Origin: a virus | Length of the DNA: 44,253 nucleotides | IMG/VR virus record: IMGVR_UViG_3300025151_000077 | Coordinates: 1 to 44,253 of that record | Direction: 5' to 3' (one strand) | Part shown: in pieces, positions 18,139-30,100 of the stretch | Layout of the letters: each line of letters begins with the position of its first letter | Position numbering within the stretch: the first letter of the stretch is position 1 | Notes under the pieces: generated by a model | The model's input: the letters and a program-made list of their open reading frames with translations, nothing else | Databases searched by the model: none | What the model was told of the DNA's origin: nothing | Made by a program: the position numbers and the translations under genes

Positions 18139-21100
18139 ACTATGTAGTTCTTATATTTCAAAGCAATATCTCTTTGAACAATATCCGAAGTAGAAATGCC
18201 AACTCTGAAGTCTATTTGACCAGAATATGATTTAAATTCATTCTGCTCAGATCTTCCAACTAAAGTTATTTTACCCCAACAGAAGTCCCCAAAATAATGT
18301 TCGGGATTAGTTGAAATACCTGCAGTATAGATATTACCAACAGAATCATAAGTAAATGCAGTAGAATCTTTTGTAATTAAAGTAGAATCATATGCTGTAG
18401 ATCCAACACCAGTTATTCTGGTGAAAATTCTCTTAACAGTTGTAGTAATTCCACTAATTGAGGTTTCTACTAATTCAGTAGATTCTACTTGATATATTGT
18501 ATCAATATTATCGGTTGCAACTCCAACTTGATTTACGAAGTTAAAATCATTTGCTGCAAATGTTTCAAACTTCTCATTACCTTCTAATCTATTGATAGAG
18601 TTTTGAACCAAGAAATAATCACCTGTGGTTAATGAAGTGAGAGTAATTGCAGATCCAACAAGAACTGGATTTCTGAGATCTGAATCAAAAGGAATATGAA
18701 GATCTAAGATGATTTTATTTCCACCTGGATCAAAAGTGGAAGCACCATATCCAACAATAACTCCAGAATCTCCATTATATGAGAATACTTCATTTACTTC
18801 TCTCTTAACGACTGGTGGAGTAATTAAAATTGGTGGAGGTGTTGTCTGAGAATAACCGGATCCGCCATTTGAAACGGTAATACTAGTTACTACTCCTGCA
18901 GTCACTGATGATGTAATTACTGCGTTCGATCCAGTTCCGCCTACACTTACTAATGGTGAAGATGTATATCCAGAACCACCGTCAGAAATGACGATGGAAG
19001 TTATTGATCCTCCAGCAGAAACAACTGCAGTTGCAGCTGCACCAGTAACTTCTTCATTTCCAATAAGAACAACAGTATTTTGGAAGGTAAGAGATGTATC
19101 ATTTTCATTTCTACCATCGAAGAATGGTCTAACGTGATTGACATAAAGAATAGATTCTCCTACACCAACAGTTCTTATGAGAGATGCTGTTGGTTTAATA
19201 ATTGGTTCATATAATTCTCTGTCTTTACCAACTTCTATCCCATCAATAATTTTATCTTCAGTTTGTCTGCACCAAACAACAGGACGTAATAAGCTAGAAT
19301 CACTATTTTTACCAGGACCAAAGTATGGATTACTATCTACAGAGTCAACAGAAGTTATTTGTACTACACTTCTTTCTTCTTCTTGGAAATAAGAAGGTTG
19401 ACCTATAGAACTGTCATAACCAATTTGAAGAGTATCTCCTGCTTTAACAGTTTCAATAATTTCTTGTTGAATAACATCGACATCACCACTTCCCTTATAG
19501 AAAAGAATCTTTACATCATCTCCAACTTTAATTGCTTCAGTGAATGTTATAGTACTTCCTCCTTCAAAAATATATCCTTTTCCAGGAACTTGAAGTATGT
19601 TATTAACAAATACTAATAATACATCTTGAACATTAATTAAAGATCCTCGTTTCGCAACGATTGAAATTTGATTCGTTCCGACTGATAATGGGAAAGAATT
19701 TCTAGATCCATCAATATACTGATCAATACTATCTAGAGACTGTAGTTTTCCAATAGACCATCCAGTAAATTTGTCACTAAAAACTTCATCAACAATCAAT
19801 TTAAATTCAGTGTATCCTGAAGTAGTTGGAATTCCAGTGAGTCCTCCAAATGGAATTGTCAATGATTCGCTTGGTTTAAATCCATAACCATATTGTTTGA
19901 AGTTAAAGTCAATAATGCTAGATCCTTGACCAACTACAACGTCAACAACAGCTTGTGATCCCAATCCAGGACCAGTATTTCCTGAAGTGTATACAAGAGG
20001 GATGTTTGTATATGATAATGGATCATCGAACTCAACGTCAAATACTTTTTGAACATTTCCACATCTTGAGTAGAAATGAACTCTTGTTGATAGTCCAACA
20101 TTAGTTTCGAAATCAGTGCTGCTATTAATCTTAGTTACAAATGCGGAGGAATTTGCTTTAATTTCATCACTAGCTCTGGGGAATACTTCAGCCGCTTGAA
20201 CTGTTCCACCAGAATTATAGAAGTGTGGTGTTACGTGAGTGCCAACACCAACAGTAAATTCTGTTGTACTTGCAACACTAATAACAGCAGCACCACAGTA
20301 AGCGGGATCAGTGGATCTTGGATAATAATGCGTTCCAATACCCAAATCAAGATCGCATGTGAATCCAATACCAGATAAGATAACGGTACTTCTCTGTCCC
20401 GATGCTTGCAACTTATGATCAGCATCAGTAGTAATTGTCACAATTCCAGTTGTATTATCATAAACTGCATTTACGACATTTACCTGAGGTGCATAATCAC
20501 AAGTCATTGCAATTCCAGTGAATGTAATTTCATCACCTATGGATAAATTATGTGCAGTTGCTGTTGATACTGTAGAAATTCCAGTTGTGTTGTCATAAAG
20601 GAAGTTTGAAAGATTTCTAGGAGCATAGAAAACTTGTCCATTAGTTACAGCAACTCCCGTAATATGACCATCAGTTATTTGAGCAGTACCGATTGCAACA
20701 ATGTTATTAGCAGTAATGCTCTTCTCTCTGATAGAAACACTTACAGTCTGAATACCTGCTCTGTAACCAGATCCGCTGTTGCCAATTCCAATAGATGCGA
20801 TTGTTCCTGCAGCAGAAACAACTGCGGTTCCACCAGCAGCGACTAAAGGTTGATATCCATTTCCCTTAGAATCAACCGCAACAGAAAGAATAATTCCTCC
20901 TCTTGGGAAACTAGAAATGCCAACATCATGTGTTACTGATTGAGGAACACCATTAATTGTTGCTGTCGTTACTCCAGCACTTTCAGTCAACTTATAATCC
21001 TTAGTTTCTCCAGGACCTTGGAATATATCGTTAATTAAGAATACTGCGTTGTCTGCACTGATTCCAGAAACATTCTGACCCTCAGATTTGAGAATAAATT

Positions 21101-24100
21101 CATTAGTTTGAGTGTCAAAGTTTTCAGAAATATCATCAAAGATATAATTTTTGCTATATGGATCTGTAGAAGTATTTGGTACTCCAGAACGTAAGAAAAC
21201 TCTTCCATGGAAACTTGAACCTGTAGATATTCCAACCCAATCAACCTCATCTGGTGGATTTGTTGTAGTTCCTAAAGGAGTATTTCCAAAAGGTGGTTCC
21301 GCAAAGTTAAGTGAATTATTAACAATATTAAAGTTTCCTCTGACTTTAGTAATTTGGGTTCCGGTAGAGTATCCAGCTACAAATGTTCCAAGTCTTGCTC
21401 TACGAACTCGTATCATGTTAGTAGATCCAACACCAACTGCTTCAATTGCCATGATCTCATTATTCATCTTAATGAGATCACCACCCAAGAAATCTTTAGT
21501 ACTATCAAATTTAATTAAATCGTCTGTAGTAAATACATTCTCAGATGCTCTGGTAGTTACAGAAGTTGCAACAATAGGAGATTGAATGTTATTATCAAGA
21601 GAAATGATGCACTTGTTGTTTGGATTTTGCATCACAAATCTATGAGATGTTCCAATACCAACACTTGTCAAATCAACAACTTCTGGAGCAGATTTTAATG
21701 CTTTTTCTGCAGTTGCTGCAATTTTAATTTTATTATTATCAACTTTTACTACATATAAATCTTCTGGAAGTCTGTTTGTAACACCAACACCAGGGAAACT
21801 AGTATTTGAAATTCCAATTCCCTTATCACCATGAAAATATTTAATTTTTTCTCCAGTAACAAAGAAGTGATTTGGGATAATAATAACATTATTATCTGTA
21901 TCAACTATATTGGTGTCATTCCCAACAAATTGTCTTTCAAATATTGGATCTCCTCTGTGTAAGAGTTCAAATGCCCTCTTAATGTCTCTTTCGGTTCCTT
22001 CGTAAAGTCCTATTCCAGTTTTTACAGTTCCTTCATGGTAAGTAACAACAGATTGAGTGTCATCTTGACCTCTAATCGCATTTAAAAATGTATTGACTTT
22101 AACAGGAGTTCCTGGAATTGGTGTAAATAAAATCTGCACTGTTGCGGCTATACCAACAGAATTTGTAAGGATTCTAGATCCTATCGTACCAATGCCAGCA
22201 GAAGTTTCTATATAAGCAAATTCTGTGTCATATGTTTCTGGATTAGGAATATCCTCTATATAATCATCAACTACAATAAATTCAGAGAACTGATAACCAT
22301 TCGTAGATTCATCATGTGCCTGAATAAAGCAGTATGCACCATCATAACCAGTAAATGAATCCGTTTGATATTCTGCAATAACATGTTGAGTTGGATTAGG
22401 AGAAGCACTAATAGATGTTGTAGTTGTTTCCAACCTAGCGTGCTTCATGACATGAGTACCAACGCCAGTATTGGTAGCGTCTGCTAATCCAATCGTTATT
22501 GTGTTAATAATTCCAGTGCTTCCTACTCCAACATTGAATCCTGGAGTAAAGTCTACTTTTAAATTACTACCTTCAAGATATGCATTATATGTACCAAGAC
22601 CTGCCACAGCAAACTCATTTAAAGATGTAGATAATGGAGCATATTCTATGAATGAAACATCAGTTCCATCATGAACAATGTTTAATTGATTAAATTCATA
22701 TCTATCAGTATTATTAGTATCTGGGGTCAGTTCTATTAATACCTTTGCAGAAGAATATGTTTTTGCTATAGAAACAATCGTTGTTGTTATTCCAGATGCA
22801 AGAGAAACTGTATCATTTTTGATGACAGTTGGTCCAATGTTAGTTGTACCATATCCAATTAAATCATCATCTAAGCGATATGCTAAAGTAGAAACATCAT
22901 AATCATTTAAAGTGAAATTAGTTGGATAGAATAATAATTGCCCAGCATCACCAAAAACATTAAAATCAAATGATCCTTGATCATATGCAGATTCCAATCT
23001 TCCATATTGATTAGTATAAGCAATTGCTCCATCATGAACCAAATCAACTATTAACAATTGTCTTTGAGTAGTATATCTTCTATCCTTGACAAGAGTCAGG
23101 AATTTCATTGCCCTTGCTCTATCAATATTAAATGAAGATACTACTTCATATGGAGTAGATCTTGGATTGCTATTAAACAATCCACTCATATCATCGACAT
23201 TTAAAACTCTATTTCCAACAGATTCCTCAAAATCTGTTAAAGTTCTGTTTGCAAATAGTATTTCAGTAGTGAGAGTCTCCTCTCCAATCTCAAAAGTGGA
23301 TTCCTTAACAAGATCAAAATCATATACACAATTTAGATCAGCAACACTAATAAGATCACTTACAATTTGGAAAAAAGTAAGTTCTGTCGAAATACCAACT
23401 ACCATCGAAGAGGAATTAGGTGAAGACTCTAATTGATAGTCTGAAAACTTCTTAAGTCCAACAGTATGATTCAGTGCTGAAACCGATTCATTCCATGTCT
23501 GATATGGAACTCTAGATTTTAATGTATATGAGAAATTTTGATAATAGTCACTATCTTGAATTCTCTGTAAATCATCATTCAAGAATCCAGAATTTACTTG
23601 CCATCCTCTAACAACTTTTGATTTTGCCTCTAAATTCAAGAATCCTTCACTATAATATACTTTCGAAGCAATCCCTTGTGTCTTTGTAGATAAACCCTTT
23701 ACAATTTCTCCTTGAGAAAAATCTTCTTTTGCAGATACTCTCAGAATTCCATTTCTAGAATCCCAAGACTCGACAATTCCAACAGAAGATCCGCATTTTA
23801 CTTCCTCACCAATACCAAAATCATTGGTAGTCAAAGTGATGTTAAACTGAGGGAAATGTTTTTCTGGAATAATTCTTGCTGCAGAATTATTAAGAGAATC
23901 AAATATTCCTGGCGTAGTTACACTATCATCATAATAGTCAGAAAGACTAAATGTAACTGTAGCACCTGCACCACCAATATTTTCGTCTGTAGATACAACA
24001 GTGAATAAATTATATCCATAATTAGATGAGTTATATCCTCTTGCGGTAGATCCAACACCAACACTAACATTTTCAACCAAGATCTTATCATTGACCTTGA

Positions 24101-27100
24101 ATGGGAAATTATTTGTGTCACTAAACTCTTTAGAAAGAGTCGCAGTTGCATTTTTGTTTGAAGTATTATATGAAATTGTACTAATACCAACTCCATTACT
24201 ATTGTGTACAGGTACAATTCTAGGAGTTAAATTACTAATACCATAAGTATTTTTAAGTATTTTAACATCTGTTGTTCCGAGATCATACTGAAGATCTAAG
24301 TCTTCAACTAATTTTCTAGTTTCGGCATCAAAGACAAGTAACTTAGGTGATGTTAAGTAACCTCTACCAACCGAACTGACTCCAATAGATTCTATCGATG
24401 CTAAAGATGTAACCTTAATAACCTGGGGAAGATTAACACTTGGACTTAAAGTAGTGTCCGTTGGGAAATCATATCCAATATCATTAATTTTTGTTCTCTT
24501 TACTCTTCCAATATCAGAACTATTTGCTTCTAACAGAGCTCCTGTTCCAGTTTTTGATCTTACACTATTAATACCGGGTAATGAATAATAATTCCTACCT
24601 TTATTTGTAATGGATATTTGACATATTGGTCCTGTTGTATGGGTACAATCAGTTTTATAACTTAAATCAGAATTTGTTGAACTATATGAAGTTTTTTCTG
24701 GAATTTCTTTTAATGTATAAGTAAATTCTGTTGAAGAACCAATAGAAATTGAGTGTCTTCCTGAGTAAATGCTATTCTTAACTTGAATCTGTGCTGCATT
24801 ATAAGGTTCAAAATCAGTTACTACATTTTCTTTTCTCTCAGGAATATCACTTTCATAAACTGGTACTAATTTATAGAATAAAACATTTGGCACTTTTTCG
24901 TCAATTATCAATGTTACTTTTGCATTAGCTGATACTCCAACCTCTCCCTCTTTTGTTACATAGAAATTTTTAGAATCATTTGGTTTATCCCAAACTTTTG
25001 CAAAATTTGAATTGACATAGAAATTGAAATCAAATGCTGGATATTTTGTAGAGAAGTTGATATATGATAAAGAAGAATCACTTAAATCAAAGATAATGGT
25101 GGAGTTTTTATATACCTTTAATGCTGGATTTATTGGATTGATTATTCCAGAAGATGCACTAGTAATATCAACAACGATTGGTATAACTTGAACTGCATTA
25201 TACCTAGAGGTTGCTAATTTTACATTATTATTATCAACTCTAACAATATAATAAACTTGATTATGAGTTAAACCCCCAGATGCACTAGAGGAAGTGTGAA
25301 TTACTTTATCTCCAGTTACAAATCCATGACTTTCGAGAGTTATTGTATTCTCATTAACATTAACATCACCGGCAACAAATGATTGTGGATTAATAATTAA
25401 CTTTCTGTGATGATCATTGTATTTTACAATATATGTAATTATATTTTTTGGATTTACTGTAATATTTACAGCATGTTCTGGACTCAATCCATGTGTAGAT
25501 GCAGTAGATACAGTTACTATATTTCTATTAACCTCTGCGGTAAGAACATCATAATTTGTTTTAAAACTATGAATGACTCCAGTTCCAATACCAACAAAAT
25601 AAAGACTTCTAGAGTCTCTATACGTGCTTGCAACACCTACAAAAGTGCCACTAGTATCTAATCCTACCCTTACCGTGGAAATACCAATTAAACTTTCACT
25701 TAATCTAACTGCAAACAAATTCTGCCCATCACTGAGAGTAGTTCCTACTCCAACATTACCTTCTTCAGCAACTACAATTCCACTACCGTTACTAAAATTG
25801 TAAGTTAATACATCACCAGTAGCAAGATTGTGATTTGGATAGTAGATAGATTTTGTTGGAACAAATGTCTCAGTTAATCCAGATCCTGGATTTGAAAAAC
25901 TTATGGTCGTGCCAATTCCAACTCCAAAAGATGTTCCTAAGGCAACACTTTCACTGGGATCAAAATAAAGTTGTCTATTCTCTCTTATGCTGGTGTTATT
26001 TAATTTTTTCTTAGCACTTATTCTTATCTTTCTTGGATCCTCAAATAAGAATGTAGTTGCAGTATGAGCAGAACCTGTTGTTCCTTGAACCTCTCTTAAA
26101 ACTCTAATTCTAGAAAGTCTGTGATCAACATTCAGAATTTTAACTTTTTCAGTTTGGATGTTTAAAATGTCATTTTCTCTTACCTTTGACAATTCTCCAA
26201 TTACACTAAAATAAGTAACAATTCCGGTTACTGAAGGCGCACTTACTCCATATCCAGTCGTATTCAATCCTGCAATTACAAGACGAGCACTAGTAATACC
26301 AGCAGAATATGAATTTTCTAAGTATGAAGAAGTTGTATTGAATCCAGTGATATTGATAATATCATCTTTTTGTAAATTATGAGGATTATCCGCAACAATT
26401 AAATATTGGTCTTTACCATCTGGATAAATTTCTACCCCAGCAATAGTACTAGTTGCTACACTAACACTATTAACTTCTTTTCCATCTACCAAAGAAACCA
26501 CTGCAGAAGCGCCACTTCCTTCTGTATTAGAATTATCAAAAACTACCTGATCACCAACTCTATAGTTAGTTCCACCACTACTAATACCAATAGAATTAAT
26601 GCTTCCAGGAGCAATAGATTCGATGTTAATTGTTTGTAATAAATTGTTGGGAATAAACGTATAAGAATAATTACTATCTTTTTCTATTAAGTTATATGGA
26701 TTAATTACTCTAGACCATTCGGAATTGCCAAGGTCAATATAGTCTTGATTCGCATTTCCCGAAAAATTAGAAATATTTGGAGAATTTTTAAAAGAATTTC
26801 CAATTAAATATGGGAAAATTGGTCTTCTATATTTTGAAAATGGACCAGAAGTATCCGAAACATTACTAATTGTAGCAAAATATGCATAAGTTCCTTTAGG
26901 GAACTCTGGAGTTACACAAAAACGACCATTGTTTTCATCAAGAGTAGATTCACTTAAAACATTTTTATGCTCATAATCTTCAATAAAAAGACCCTCTGGG
27001 AAAACACTAGTCGGTGGTCTGTCTTCGGAAATATTTAATTCATATCCAGATTTCATTAATACTACAGATCCACCACTTCTCTTAGAATATCCATATGGTC

Positions 27101-30100
27101 CATATATTGGGTTTCCATCATATGCCCATCCAATAATGGGAGAATGGTCTGCAGAAGTAGATTCAATACTATTAATCTTTCTTAAATCAGTTTTACCATA
27201 TAAAGTATTTCCGCCTTGATCGACTGAGAATAATTGTTCTCTTAACTTTCTCGGTGAATATATGTGAGAATACTGAAGTCCATAAGAATCATTATTTCCA
27301 TTTACCAGGAATCCATCATCTAAAGTGAAATTATTGAAATATCTTTCAAATAAGTTAATAGTCCATTTTTGTAAGACTGGTTTGAATTCTACTCCTTGGC
27401 CAGAGGAATTAATTACAATAGATGTTTCTTGAGTATAATTGATTCCTCCATGAACTACTTTAACTGAGGTAAATCTGCCATTTTCAATAACCGGAGTTAA
27501 AACTCCACCAATACCTTCTCCCTCAATAGTTAAATCAGGAATACTTGTGTAATTCTTTCCTGCATTTAAGATAATAACTTCTGTGATTCTTCCACCACTA
27601 ACCACTGGAAGTAATTGCGCTTCAGTACCAGTACTTAAAGTTACTAAAGGAGTTCTTTCGAAATTGATAATTTCTGAAGATCCATAACCAACTCCATTAT
27701 TGGTTAAGTGTACTGAAGTGACTTCTCCTCTAAAAATAGGTTGGATTTTTGCTTCAAAGTTTTCTTCACCGATAGAAGATATTCCAACACTACCTACCAA
27801 AGAAACTGTAATGTCTGGGTAGTTGAAAACCTGAGTACCAGAACCACTACTAGTTAAATTGACATACTCTTTTTCGTTATAAAAGAGTTCTTTTACTGTT
27901 GAAACTCCAACATTAATATTGGATAATTTAAAATTATTATTATCTACTTTAGTTACATAATATTCAGATCCTGAATTTAGTCCAGAAATTACCGTTCCTT
28001 CAGAAGTATACTTTACAATTTCTCCAGACTCGTAATCATGGTCTTTTATTGTTATTACATTTGTAGCAGTATTAATTCCAACAGGAAGGACAGTTCTTTT
28101 TTTATTCTCATATCCAGATCCAGAATCTATTACACTGATAGAATCTACTAATAATTTTCTATTTACAGATTCTAAATTATGATTTCCTTCTCCAACAGCA
28201 CTTAAAGTTACAGTGTTAATTCCAGCAAGTGCATCTCCTCTTGTTTCATGTAATTTTACCGTATTTGAATTAACAATAGAGGTATAGTAAATAGATCCCG
28301 TCGAAATGCCACTGATTCCTTTTTGAGATCCTGTTCTATAAATTACTGGTTCGCCTATTCTGAATTTGTGATATGTACTAAATCCTATCGTTGAATCTGT
28401 AACACCAGTTGTGACGTTTAATACTGAACTGAATGGAACAGAATGGACTGTTTGCCTCATCGTAGGAGATGCCTTAGCACCTTCTCCATTTCCTCCAGTA
28501 ATTTTAACAGTGGGAGTGCTTATATAATCAAATCCAGGATCAATAACTCTAATTTCTTTAAGAACCCCAGAAATTGCAGCATATCCTGTAGCTCCAGTTC
28601 CAACCTGATCCGATACTATTAGAGTAGGAGGATTAGCAACATCATAGTTATATCCAGGGGAAGTTATATTAATCTTTTCAATTTTTCCATAATTGATTGA
28701 ATCTCCCGATTTGTAATTTAATAATTCTACACCATTAACAAATATTCCAGTGAATCCTGGATTAGTTGTAGAGGGTAATGTAGTTTCATTTGGTGGATTA
28801 ATTTCTCTAAGAATCTTTTGAGATGTTAAAGTTTTATTCTTTAAATCAAATGGAGTAATCGTATTATTTAAAATCGTGACAGAATTTTCAAAAGTAATAT
28901 ATTTTGAATTATAAAGATTAGATCTACTTAATGCAAATCTAACTGTATTTCTATTAACTCTTTCTACGAAGTAAAGACCATCATCAAATAAGGATGAATT
29001 TCCATTTGAAGTATAATATACAGCATCTCCTGTATAGAATCCATGATCTAATGGTGAGATGGTGATTTCGTCTCCAATAAATGTTCCCGAAAAAGTGATA
29101 GACCTATCAGTAGTTACAATTGGTTGAGAATTGTAGTTTGGTAAAGATCCAGATGCAACTAAGTAATTATCTTTATTCTTCTTACTTCTGTATAAGTTTT
29201 GAACATTAGCTGTGTAAATCGAAGCATTTACAAAACTATTTGAAGTTACTCTACGTATATTCTTTTTGACTGTATAAGTGAGATTTTCTGAAAGTTGTCC
29301 TTGCCCACGAACTGTAATTGATTTGCCAGATGGAATTCCAATTACAGTTGCAGTTTTCTTTTGTCCATCACTATAGATTAATTCAATTCCATCACCCAAA
29401 TAGAAGTAATGATTTACATTTAAATTGAGATTATAAGTATTATCCGAAGAATCGAGTAAATCAAAAGTATTTACTTTGTATGAAGGAGAAACATTATATA
29501 ACCAATTCTTTGCCTTAAACGAATCATCATCTACTCCAAAAGTTTTTATCTTTGCACGATCTCCTCTTCCCTGAAGATATGCATTTTCAGTTACTTCTAG
29601 ATCAGAAAGAACAGAATTAATTCTAACTTCAATAAGTTCGTTGTCATCAAAAGCGGCAGTTCCATACGCAAAAGTATTAATACCAATAGATGTAGAATCG
29701 GCAATTTCAGAGTCTATATCCGTACAACCTAGAAATTGGTTAAGTGTTTTTGATTTATACGAAATAACTCCAACAGTATTATCTGTATAATTGAGAAACA
29801 GTTCTCCACTGGATTCAAAACCAACAGTAGAATCAACTATAATCGCAGACGAACCAGCTGATACTTTACCTATGATTTTAGTTTTTGGTTGTACCTGGAA
29901 ATCTCCATAAATTGATCCAGAAACTCTAATATCCCTATTATATCCTGCATCAAATACAAGTTTATAATATGTTTGTCCAGCTCCAACATTTATCTTTTCA
30001 ACAAAAGTAATTGGTCCATATGCTTTATTGATCTTACTGCCATATGGATCTTGAAAAAGAGTTGATCCTTGGAGTTTTTCTGGATCTCCAAAAACAGGTT

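Noticed and set aside
21151-21585. 144-residue plus-strand open frame inside the giant gene
   Set aside because: It is a shadow of the giant minus-strand frame; its Pro/Thr/Val-rich text is the antisense of repeated Gly/Ser/Thr codons.
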